NCBI GenBank assembly: GCA_949752745.1
Contig: OX457027.1
Location: 58,098,053 to 58,162,052 of the forward strand
Reading direction: 5' to 3'
DNA from: Protula sp. h YS-2021
Lineage: Eukaryota > Annelida > Polychaeta > Sabellida > Serpulidae
Length of the DNA: 64,000 nucleotides
Shown: in pieces, positions 1 to 10,797 of the stretch
Layout: each line of letters begins with the position of its first letter
Position numbering within the stretch: position 1 is the stretch's first letter
Program-made: the position numbers and the translations under genes
Notes under the pieces: generated by a model
The model's database searches: none
Told to the model about the DNA's origin: nothing
What the model saw: the letters and a program-made list of their open reading frames with translations, nothing else

Positions 1-886
1 ATGGGTCATTTGCGTTTTATTTGGGCTAAAAATATCATTTGCATTGCTTTTGAATTTTATAATAAAAAGACTCCCTGTCATTTTTATTAAAATTTTTAAA
101 TTGTAGAGAAATCCTCATCATGATTTCGAATAAAATTTCAACATGTTGAACCTTTGGAAACAAGTTCAATAATAACAAGAAATTGATAAAGCCTGAAAAT
201 TTTGAACCAAGGCAATTTTAAAATATTTAGACGAAACATAGAGCAAAGTTTAAAAGAAAACTCAAGCCAGTTTTTGAAAGAGCCGACACAGGCACAGGAG
301 CACATGGTATCGTGTGCTCCGTACTCCGAATTTTAAGTTGTCTTCCATCTAAGTAAACATTTCAGACAGCGTGGGTGGCTGGAGATTATCTTGAAATCGA
401 CAGAAGCTCAAACTGTGGATTCAGTAAGCTGCGCTGAGTTCTATGTCACGGTTAAAAGATGCTTAAAAAAAGTTTATTCTGTTGTCAGAAAATCCCGAGT
501 TGCGTAGCTGAGGCTAAAGCTAATTAACTTATCCAAAGCAAATCCAACTATAAAAAGAACGCTAAGCAACCGAATTGAAACCGAAAGAAAAGCTCTGCAA
601 TTAGATGTTTTATCCATTTTTGTATGTAGACATAATGATTGATCTTATCTTTGATTTTAAAAGGGCGTGATTGGTGAGCAGCACTGGTCGCTCTATTTAT
701 GCTGACATTTTCTTCTTCGTTATTCTACCCTCATATTTATTCATTAAGACAAAAATAAAGTTTTTGTACTATACAAATCAGATTACAAGGAATCGGCTAT
801 TTCTATAAAATGTTTAGGAAAACTTTTAATTCGAAGCTAACAGAACAAATTATAAAAATAAAAACAACCATCTTGAATTTACACAG
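1..886. other. Non-coding flank before the first visible GHL10 exon
   Basis: AT-rich sequence with no convincing exon in either strand. The next exon begins in phase 1, so at least one upstream exon, presumably with the start codon and a signal peptide, must lie here or left of the window. I looked for a short ATG-hydrophobic exon with a phase-1 donor and found none that I would defend. Confidence 0.5.
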
Positions 887-3800
887 CCGGGCCATACGAT
901 CCAGAATTTCGAGCGATGTGGATCGCTACGGTGTATAACATTGACTGGCCAAGCAGTGCGAATGATGATTCCAGTGTGCAACAGCAGGAGCTACTCGATT
1001 ATTTAAATATGGCACAAGAGCTCAACTTCAATGCTCTTGTTTTTCAAGGCAGGTTTTTATGTCGTGATTTTCGGATCGCAGATGACAAACCTGCCAGAAA
1101 GAAGCGCAACGACTAGCTCATTTGTCTTCTTCCTCTCTTCTTCTTCTTCTTCTTCTTCTTCTTCTTCTTCTTCTTCTTCTTCTTCTTCTTCTTCTTCTTT
1201 CCCGACTTGTTTTCCTTTTTTTATTCTGTTGTCTTGTCCTTTTCCTGCTTTTTCTTCTTTCTACTTCCTGAAGAAAGATACGAATTATTGATTTTTATAG
1301 TTTAGCACTGGAAATTATATTCCTCAATTATACATGTTATCCAGACTGCATCTCTAGTTTTGTTTTTGCAGTTCGCCCAGTTGGGGATGCTTTTTACTCC
1401 AGCGAAATTGAGCCCTGGAGTAAATACCTAACGGGAACCCAAGGAACTCCCCCGTCTCCATTTTATGACCCATTAGCCTTTCTGTGTGACGAGGCTCATG
1501 CGCGGGGTATAGAAGTGCACGCATGGTTGAATCCTTACCGAGCAAACATGGTGAACTAATTGTGAACTTTGTTTTATTTTATTTCCCAGTTGTATTTCTG
1601 TTAAAGTTCATTTACAGTGGCTGCTTATCTGTCTCGTTTATCTCTCACTCTGTGTGTCAACTAGTTCATACACTTCTGCGGTCGAGGTTGAACTAACTGA
1701 TCTAACTTGGACAATCCATAATGGTTTTGTTTTGACTTTGACTTAAATACTCATCAACAGGGTATTACTTAACTTTTTACATTTTAAGAACATATTCGTT
1801 GAACAAAATACTTATCAACGGAATATTGCTTAACTTTTTACATTTTAAGAACATATTCGTAATGTAAAATCTCCCAAGAGAAAAAATGGTGAAATTAAAG
1901 GAACCGAATAAAGATGGCTTGACAGCAAATCATATGGCAAACCGCTATCCAGAATACGCATATTCCTATGGCAATTATTTGTGGATGGATCCGGGAGCGC
2001 AGGTTGTTATCGACCATCTGTTTGATGTCATCTCAGATATTGTTTCCAGGTATGACAAGAAAATGGGGCTTTGTTTTAGTTCTTTTAGTTGTGTGCATTT
2101 ATTATTTGCATGTTGACGAGCTTGCTTCTGTAGTCATGAGTTTGAGCCTTCCTTTCCTAATTAGGCAGTTATAGTTTATAGTGACTCGACATTTTGTCGT
2201 TTTAAAATAGCGTCGAAGCGTGAAAAAGGGGAAATATATTTGGTATTAAAACTGGATGTATATTTGAAGCAAATAACATGAAACAGTTTTGTAATGATAC
2301 TGCAAGTGTCTCAGTACTAAACTACAGACAATCCTATGTGACTAATTGTGTATTTCATAATTTTCACTTTTCCGAGAACTGTTATGCTGTTCCTGGCATT
2401 TTACAATGTTGGACATTGCTGCTATTTGATATTTTAAAGAAAACTATTCGTTTTGGATGTGAAGTATTATGTTGAGCCATTGACATGCACTATTAACATA
2501 AATGTGTCAGACTTTTAACCTTTCCTAAAGCATGTTTTCCTTTGAAGATATGACGTAGATGGCATTCACTTTGATGACTACTTTTATCCTTACCCCGTTG
2601 ACGGTGTAGACTTCCCAGACAGTGCCACATACGCGGATTACGTGGCTTCGGGAGGAACCTTGCCTAAAGATGATTGGAGGAGAGATAATGTAAACAGAAT
2701 GATTGAAGGTTGCTGGGTTTTGATTGACAGTTTGAATGCAGCATATGAAAAGGATGTAAGTTTGGGACTGTTCTGAATTTGACTTGTTAATCGTGTATTG
2801 TGTATCTGTTCAGAAATATTATCAGGATCAATTGTTTTGGTAAGTCAGCCGCCCTGTTAATACGTTCACCAATTGCACCTTTCTACTATGCAGAATGCTT
2901 TGGCATGTCATACTGATTGATGTACCATGAAGCAACCATATTTTTATATTTACCAAGTCCATGGCGTGATTAAGTAAACTAAATTTTTTGTTTCAAATTG
3001 TAAAGCGCTTAGCACAAAATATTGCTAAGCACTCTCTAGGTAACACACTAAAAAAAAGCTGAAGCAACATTGTTAGTGTTTTACAATTACCAGGTCAAGT
3101 TTAGTGTAAGCCCTTTCGGAATTTACCGGCCAGGACATCCCGACGGTATGCCCGACCCGATAGCTGGCTTGGATCCTTACAGCGAGCTCTACGCTGATAG
3201 CAAATTGTGGGTGGAGCAGGGCTGGATGGACTTCCTCATTCCTCAGTTATACTGGGAGACCCATGTACCCGCACAGAGTTACTCCACTTTGCTGGAATGG
3301 TGGTGCAGTGTTGCTGTAACGTCAGGTAAGGGAGGCATTTTTACGTCTCTAGCACTCACCCCCTTCCCCATGAAAACGTATCGCTCATTCACGAAATTTC
3401 TGTTACTCATTTGTATATCTTAACGCAATGCAATTGATGCTAGGAGCGCCAACAATTTTTTAATTTTCTTAATTTATTTTGTGGTATAATTTTGATCTAA
3501 AATGGTTTTCTCACTTTGAATTCAAACCGATTAGTTCGGATCCCTGGTGTTCATCGACTCACGGTGACAACGTATACACCAGTAGTAATGAGTCAAACAG
3601 CACGTTTTGTTTATGTGTGGGAAGCTCAGTTGACACACATAAGCATTGGCTCTGCTGTTAACATTCTCTGAATGATGGCGTTATAGCAGCAACAGTAACT
3701 CAGTCATATGGCAATAATCCAGTCCAAATTAATAGCATAGTCCATACTTCAAAGCACATGTAGACTAACAGATATATACGATTTTTTTGGTATTCTTATC

Positions 3801-4324
3801 GGCAATAGCTATTTATTATCTGGCTTTTGCATTATATCTTTCACACATTTCTCAAGTTTGAGTGAACAATAAAGATTTGAGTGAAATAATTTGCTTTCTT
3901 AACAACATGCCTTTTTGTTACCATTGTTTCTATACTGTGATTACATTCAATCAGTTTTTATCAGAAAGCAACTCATAAAAGTGTTTAAATGTAAATTGGA
4001 TATAGGTAAGAGTTATTTTAAGGTATTTGTTTGTATTATAAGACGTTTTAAAACTACAGATGTTGTTCCTCAGATATATATAGCATAACACAAACTGATA
4101 CTGTTATTCGCCATACAGCATCGTTGGTATGTGTTATTTAATAGGTGTGCATATCTATGCTGGAAATGGGTTGTACAGAATTGATCCAAATGACAACAAT
4201 TGGCCTATAGATGAGATTGGGCTGCAGGTCGATATTTCACGTGCTGACTCACTGCGAGGCAGTTTGTCGCTTGGAAACTGCCAGTACAGCGCCACCTATC
4301 TTCTTCAAGACACCAAAGGTCTGG
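887..4324 (+). CDS. Glycosyl-hydrolase-like 10 (GHL10, ex-DUF187) protein, partial, six exons
   Basis: Exons: 887-1048, 1372-1550, 1901-2049, 2548-2755, 3094-3325, 4145-4324; phases join without frame breaks. The product resembles the GHL10 family (PF02638), TIM-barrel proteins related to glycosidases whose substrate is poorly known and whose best-known members are bacterial. Diagnostic stretches in order: FRAMWIATVYNIDWPSS (exon 1), LNFNALVFQ joined to VRPVGDAFYSSEIEPWSKYL, ARGIEVHAWLNPYRAN (exon 2), HMANRYPEYAY and YLWMDPG (exon 3), YDVDGIHFDDYFYPYPV with the likely acidic active-site residues (exon 4), FSVSPFGIYRPG and DFLIPQLYWE (exon 5), SLRGSLSLGNCQYSA (exon 6). Intron 1 appears to be GC-AG. 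The exon 3 acceptor (..TTAAAG|GAA) was chosen by phase. Exon 6 could end at 4318 or 4324, both phase 1. The start codon and the terminal exon were not found, so the gene is incomplete here or decayed at its 3' end. Confidence 0.8.
1137..1199 (+). repeat. (TTC)n microsatellite
   Basis: About twenty TTC units lie in the first intron of the GHL10-like gene. On the + strand they make an artificial poly-serine reading frame. Confidence 0.95.
1748..1861 (+). repeat. Direct tandem duplication of about 62 bp in an intron
   Basis: Two near-identical copies (about 1748-1800 and 1810-1861) share CTTAACTTTTTACATTTTAA and the following AGAACATATTCGT. They lie in intron 2 of the GHL10-like gene, just before the exon 3 acceptor. 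Confidence 0.85.
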
Positions 4325-4399
4325 GTAATTTGATAACCATATTTGTAGTTTGATTCATTTGATTGTTGGATTGTTGCCTGATTATTTAACTAATAAATA

Positions 4400-4586
4400 C
4401 AGTGGCGGATACAGCTTTCGGGCAAGGGCAGCGACGACAACCTTGACTCGGCAAGGGGGAGGTCAACTTGGGCCAGTGTGGAAGCAGGGCATGCGCGCGC
4501 TTCTAAGCCAGCTGGGGGTCTATTTTTTTCTAATTTGGGGGGGGGGGGTGATTGCAACCCCTGAACCCCCCTTGAATCCGCCACCG
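4400..4586. mobile_element. Short MITE-like element with CAGTGGCGGAT termini
   Basis: The left end reads CAGTGGCGGATAC and the right end, reverse-complemented, reads CGGTGGCGGATTC, giving imperfect terminal inverted repeats about 13 bp long around 187 bp. The interior has a run of Gs and no coding capacity. The size and ends fit a non-autonomous DNA transposon. No clear target-site duplication was established. Confidence 0.6.
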
Positions 4587-6894
4587 AAATACTCGTCTGC
4601 ACCAATGAACTTTCCTAGCACACACATATTATCAAATATTTATATCTCAAAATTGTATTTCAGTTTATATTCAAGGCAAAGTATCAAAAAGAAAGGAAAT
4701 ACCGTTTGCTCTCAATCTGTCTGAGTGAATACAACTGATATTCAAAACATTTTGACAAGCTCTTCGCATTGCACTACAAAGTTGTCTTGGGGCACAAAAA
4801 ATTATTTTTTTAGCCCAGATGCCCATACTCATCGTGTGGGGCCTCTGTTGTCTGTCCGTCCGTCTGTAAACTTTTGTTTTTTTGTTTGTTTGTTTTTTTT
4901 TGGTTTTGTTGGTTTTTTTTTTTTTTTTTTTACTTTTCTTTCAGTTTTCACCGGATCGCAGTAAACTGTTGCGGAAATATGGCAAGTCTGAGGGGACAAA
5001 TGCCCATTATTTTATTTTCGCAATCCCCCTGTTTTTTGAAAGTCGAAATTTTGCAGGTAGTCTGGGCCACAGGTAAAAAAGTACTGGAACCAATTTTGAT
5101 TTTCGCCAATTTCGTGAATTAGCGGATTTCCAAAGTTCGCCAATTTTTCTCTCTATAATTTTTGTATTCTCTGGGAAAATTTTAACAACATTTTAACAAA
5201 TTCTGTCATTTTGGATTGGTGGCCAAATTTTGGCGTATTTATTCGCTATTTTAACTTCAGCGTCTCTTGATGGATTTGATAGCTTTAGATTGCGATGACA
5301 GTTACACGAGGAAAAAATGCAAATTAAATTGTAACAAGACAAGCCGCTGGCTTGAAACAAATAATAGAAATAATGATACTGATAATAGTAATAATAATTT
5401 TAATATGTTCAGAATTAAACAGCGTTATGTTTTTAGGATTAAACCGAATTCTTAATTATTCCCCTTGGAGGTAGATATAAAGATTTAATTATCAAAGAGA
5501 AGCAAAATTCTGGTAACCTTGAGTGGCGACTTTTCCTGGTCACGCTTAGACTGTGACCTCGAATATTAATTGGATTTTTAATAATACATTCGACATTGTC
5601 GTAGAGGTGGGTTTTGCAAAGAGGATGACACCAAAACTTGCAAGCAGATTTCAAAGAAACTTTTGGTGACCTTGAGGAGTTATTCAAGGTCACACATAGA
5701 CGTGAAGATTTGTTTCGACACTGATGTAAGGGTAGGTTTTATGAGCACGATTCTGCTTAGGGTTGTGAACGGACTTTAATTAAACTTGGCGTGACTCTTC
5801 CTGTGAATGACCACTCAGGCTGAAAAGATTTTCTTGATCTCGTGAGGCCAGTCAAGGCCCCGGCTTGACTTCGACCTTTACCGCTGATAAAGGTGTACAT
5901 CTCGTAGTTCTTTTTTTTTTTTTCAGAACAAAATTAATGTTGAGGATATATAAAATCTCTAATGACAGCAATAAAAATTTCACCAACTGTCAGTCGTATT
6001 TTGGTACAATCGCAGTGCCAGTTCGTGTCACATGACGGTCTTGTCTATTTTTTTGTGATGAAGCAAAAGCTAAACAAAATTTTAATCTTAAATGATATTT
6101 CAACATTTTTCTTTCGATAACAGGTTATATTAAGCCTTTACATATTGAAAGTCTGGCGTTCTGATAACTGCTGAGGCGAATGCACGGTCATTTTGTTATT
6201 TAGATGCCTCTGTTAATTTTTATTAAAATAGATTGTTGTTTACACACGTATTCCTCGCAATATAATACGAAATAATTAGCTTCTCAGTGGGTAGACTTTT
6301 GTTTTACAGGTATACGAAGCATATTTTCGGAGCTCTATAGCAGTCCAGCTAGCATTCCACAAACAAAAAATGCAAAACATCTAAACTGATTCTTTTTTGT
6401 CAACGATGTTTTGTCTTTATCAATTCATGTGCTTATCTTCAACGGATGAAAAAGAGTTGTCATGGAAATAAAATATATGACTCAGTTTTATCTTTCTTAT
6501 TTATGTAAAAAAATAATATCAATAATCTCAAATTATCTGGTCAAACGACAGCTTTAAACGTGTGGTTTCTGACAGTAAAATTCAATGCAATCTATTTCTT
6601 AATATGTACTAATACGCATTGGAATGGAGATTCTGTTAAAATTTCTCACAAACACATGGAATAGATGGTTCCCGAAAATATTGAATTCCAAAACAACACT
6701 CCTTAGAAACTGGCTTTATTTAAAAAATCTTTGTTGTTTTAGTAAAAGCTATCTCAAAAAGATCGCCGAAGATTGTTTAATGCAAATCATTGATGCAGTA
6801 AGCCACATGCGAAGAAGCTGTTCTTCGATGACTGGGTGAACTATAACATGATTTCAAGATTAAAACCGTTTATTAAACTATACAATCAGATATA
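4587..6894. other. Intergenic region, no gene recognised
   Basis: Contains homopolymer T tracts near 4880-4930, a segment rich in TGACCTTGA/TCAAGGTCA-like words at about 5515-5700 (compare 37.7-38.0 kb), and otherwise plain AT-rich DNA. No further GHL10 exon was recognised, although one is expected downstream of 4324. Confidence 0.5.
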
Positions 6895-7625
6895 CAGCGG
6901 AACCTCGACATCGGACCACCTCCCTATTGGGACCACCTCTGAAATGGGGCACATTTTTTTTTCGGTCCCGAATGCGCTCCATAGACTTTAATGGTTAAGG
7001 AAACTCCCATTTGGGACCACCTCGGAACGGACCACTTCGGGCCACTTTTTTCGGTCCCGGGCACTCAAAATGCCTGAGATTGGACCACTGTGGGACACAG
7101 GGGAAATCACTGTATCTGTACGGCACATTATTCACAACACTTAGTATGTTGCCGTCTAGGATATTGTTGCTAGGGATTATGGTAACAAGTATGTAACCAG
7201 AAAGGGGCTTTATTTTGTTATCTATTGTCTAAACAATAGCACCTGACAATATACAAACTCATTGCCTTCCCTCTGAGTACTTCTTGCGCGCTATAATCCT
7301 TATGCCACTGTTACCGTCCCCACTAATTCTTTGAAACATGGTGTTTAAAACTTTTCCGGAGTTCAGACAGTCTAGCATGGATAGTTTTTGAAGCTATATA
7401 CAATGGACTCGTTTGCTAAATATAGTCGCAAAATTATGCAAAATTGTGTGTGTCTATAACATACAGATTGTTAATCAGTTGAGATCAGTAATAGATATTA
7501 TTGTAAACGAATATTACTTCCGTTGTATTTGGACATCAAAGTTGAATCTATGGTCAACCCACAACATTTTACCCAAGAATGACCAAACCTCCCAAATGGG
7601 ACCACCTCTGAAATAGGGCACATAT
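6895..7625 (+). mobile_element. Non-autonomous DNA transposon, copy 1 (CAGCGGAACCTC termini)
   Basis: Begins CAGCGGAACCTCGACATCGG followed by alternating words of the type GGGACCACCTC and GGACCACTTCGGGCC. A second copy lies at 23086-23840 in the opposite orientation and is similar along its whole length. In this copy the right terminus is degraded after about 7625, where the sub-terminal words GGGACCACCTCTGAAA are still present. The shared internal reading frame (starting 7413 here) is conserved in both copies simply because the copies are related; it resembles no transposase I know. Confidence 0.75.
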
Positions 7626-7980
7626 ATTCCTGTCTGGCTACGAAACAGCCTGCGTCTATTTAACTCACCTCTGCACATAAAACAGCGCATTATGCTGAGC
7701 CAGCTACGGCTACTGCTTTGATATCATCCATGTGTGGTATAACTTACTATTCATAAAATATCGAAGATATCTTTGGCATCGGAATGCCACGTGCACCAGA
7801 ATGGATACCCCCCACACTCATGTAAAATTTCGAAATTCTAGCCAATCGTATTTTTGACAAGCTGCGCGGAAACGCTTTGCAGAAAAAAAGTAACATTGCT
7901 TTCCGGTACGGACCTAGTTAAATGAGGAAAGTGAAACTTTCCAAGTGTAAAAATGGAAAAAAGTGTAACTTTCACAATGT
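7626..7980. other. Intergenic spacer between two mobile elements
   Basis: No reading frame, RNA or repeat recognised in these 355 bases. Confidence 0.5.
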
Positions 7981-8079
7981 GCGGTAACGGAATGTAGGAC
8001 CAGATCCCCCGGACCAGACCCCCCCCGGAACAGACCCCCTTTTTTTGGTAGGAACAGATCCCCCAGGAACAGACCCCCC

Positions 8080-8081
<2 letters not shown>

Positions 8082-8114
<33 letters not shown>
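8082..8114. repeat. (AT)n microsatellite
   Basis: About sixteen AT units immediately inside the left end of the 7981-8968 element. Confidence 0.95.
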
Positions 8115-8116
<2 letters not shown>

Positions 8117-8318
8117 GCAACCAGTCATAGGGGAACCATGCCTTATATATAGCACTTAGGGAGACCATTTGGAAAAAATAATATATGTTTTTTAGCTTGT
8201 TATCGAGTGGTAACACACAAATTTAATTTTAAAACAGAATATATTATATTCACTATGTTATAGAATCATTCGTTTTTTGTTTACTATGTGGTTTCATAAC
8301 GTTTAAACACGCTAAGAA

Positions 8319-8347
8319 TTAAGGAGACCTACTTTTGGTCTCCTTAA
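8319..8347. repeat. Perfect hairpin, 11-bp stem
   Basis: TTAAGGAGACC (8319-8329) is followed, after a seven-base loop, by GGTCTCCTTAA (8337-8347). It lies inside the inverted-repeat element. Confidence 0.85.
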
Positions 8348-8968
8348 ATTTTTGGCCTCCCTAATACTGTGGTTTTTAGCAAAAATGGTCCCCGTATTGC
8401 TGGAATTACACTTATATATTATGTCCTGAGATATATCTTTCGAAATGTTTTTTATATATATTTTTCTGTATTATACAATTTTAAATTGTTATTTTAAATT
8501 GCGTGTTTATTATTAATGCACCTTTTCATCACGATGAAAACATGTGCCAATGCCCTTTCACCATAATGAAAGGGATGAAAGGATGTATAGATGTTGTTTC
8601 ATCTTGATCAAAGGGTGATCGCAATTGCAATTTGATAAAACTATTAGCAATAACACAATTAATGACTGTCTCTGTCAAAGCAAACACCGAATTAACAGAG
8701 ATTTAATCCGCACAAAGTTAACAACAGATTAGCGAAACACCCACACCCGGACCCAAGAGCCGGAGATGCATTCAATAGAAAGTGAACGTCGATTCTGGAT
8801 ATCTGCTCTCTGCTCTGTTATCCCCAAAATAACTTGATTTTTTAATTTAATTTCACAGAGATACTGAAACATTATCTGTTCCGGGGGGGTCTGTTCCTAC
8901 CACTGCAAAAAGGGGGGTCTGTTCCGGGGGGGGGGGTCGTTCCGTGGGGAGTCTGTTCCGTTTACCGC

Positions 8969-10797
8969 GGTAACGTAATAACTCCTTGATCCTATGTTCA
9001 AGTAAACTGGATGAACTATAATGCTGTGGCTTGCAAAGTTCATGAGCGTACCATCTGCAAAGCGGTTTCAATGCGGTATTTCAGTTCTGTATGTACAAAA
9101 CACTAAAAATTTAAAAACGACGGATAAAAATATAATTTCAAAATGCCACAGCCACCTCTTACACGCCCATCAACCCATCTAGCACCAGCGCATATCACCG
9201 CAAAGCGCTTGCGTAATACTAAAACAGGATACGCACAGCTATACTAACCTATAATACCCTGCTTATCCTCTGCTGGATTCACGACATAACCACTGCTTAA
9301 TGCTGAAGTAACAGATGCATGTAAACTAACTTAGCTCATTGCAAAATGCGCGGCGCTTTAAACTGTCTGCCTCTCGGTGGAACGAGGGTGAAATAGGTAT
9401 ACTTTCTTCTTAACTTCCAAAATTAAATTATGTGTTTATTCAATAACATTAAAGTGGTTGTATCTATCTCAAATCCGGTTATATTTTAGTCCAGGTCTTT
9501 TGCCATATGAGTAACAGCCATGGTGTGGGCTCTGCCGTCTGCCCGTCTTTCCGTTACCTTTGATTAAATGCTGCTTTGTAAGAAGGTCGCATAATTGATT
9601 TAATTTAATAAAAGTAAGTATTTCGCATTTTACATTTTATTAAATCTAAAATTAAATATGTTTATTTTTTACTTATTGCAGACTCTGCATTTTACATACA
9701 ACTCCGTTATTCTCCACTACACTTATCAGTCATAGTTCATTCTGCATCTAAACTCGCGTCGGATTCTATAAGCACACCGACATCGGTATCTATTAGCTAT
9801 TTCTACACTAAAGCGACTCTCAAGAACATATGAACATCAAAGACTATGTCGAGTTACATACTTAAGAATAGATAAGATCGTGACTAACGAAACACGCCAC
9901 ACAAAACAGTTGCAAAACTATCTCTAAACTTGGCTACAAATTCTCAATCAAATTGCGAGGGTACATGGTCAACTCATGTGGTGGGGGACATGCTATTATT
10001 TTATTTTCTCGATTTGGCTAAACGAAAAACTATCTCTTCCTGCAATTTGTTTCAATTTACTAAATACTTGTTCATTTTTTTTTAAATTTTCAACATTTTA
10101 GTGATGTTACCTAGAATGGGGGCCTCACTTTTATCAAGTTCATGCGAAACCGTAATCACTTTAAGCATTCATGGAGTTTGCAATCCTAAGTGTAAATGTC
10201 GCGAAATCGGTCAAGTTTATACATTTTAATTCGAAGCTATAAGTGCAACCATTGTCGATTTGCTTAGTCTTACAAACTTCATGATGTGATTAGGTACTGA
10301 CGACGACATCACAAAAAGTCGAACGTTTAGTTCAAATAATAAATTATCTCAACACTGTCACATTCACATGATGATAAGAATGGAAAATAACATGAGTTAA
10401 CTAATTGTGACTATAATTTCAAAGCTCATAGATAATTTTGTCATTTGCAGTATTTCCTTGCCATATTTTGTTAATTTCCTGAAATAGTCACTATTTCAAA
10501 GGTTTGTAAAATTATCAATAAATTGAAATATATCGTAGAATCTAAACTAAACTATTTTTTCTTGTGACATGATTGCTTTTGCCATGAAATAATACTCTAA
10601 AGACTTTTTAAAAATAGTGTGCTGCTTAACTCAAGTTTACTTTTTTACATGATTGCTTATGACATGAAAAAACAGAATAAAGACTTTATTTTTGTATAAT
10701 TGTTGTTTAACTGTAGTTTCTATATTTGTTTAGATTCCTCAGTCAGTTTTTTTAAAAATAAATCACGAGGTAAGGCCCTTGAAAAACAGCTTACGAC
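8969..10797. other. Intergenic region upstream of the C1q gene
   Basis: AT-rich, no exon recognised. A segment at about 9490-9560 (..GGTGTGGGCTCTGCCGTCTGCCC..) resembles one at 4835-4870 (..TGTGGGGCCTCTGTTGTCTGTCC..), suggesting an old dispersed repeat. TTTTTTTAAAAATAAATC near 10748-10765, about 35-50 bases before the C1q start codon, is a possible TATA-like promoter element. Confidence 0.45.

Larger units (their letters stand above)
7981..8968. mobile_element. Inverted-repeat element with iterated GGAACAGACCCCC termini
   Basis: The left end starts GCGGTAACGGAA and the right end, reverse-complemented, starts GCGGTAAACGGAA. Each end carries several copies of the word GGAACAGACCCCC or its complement (7995-8080 and 8870-8960), so the sub-terminal regions are inverted repeats made of direct repeats. 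The interior, about 780 bp, is AT-rich, holds an (AT)n tract and a perfect hairpin, and has no transposase. Interpreted as a non-autonomous DNA transposon; no target-site duplication confirmed. Confidence 0.65.

Noticed and set aside
1031..1291. Poly-serine ORF
   Set aside because: Translation of a (TTC)n microsatellite inside an intron.
7413..7616. 67-codon ORF conserved at 7413-7616 and 23133-23336
   Set aside because: Conserved only because both lie in copies of one non-coding transposon; no transposase motifs.
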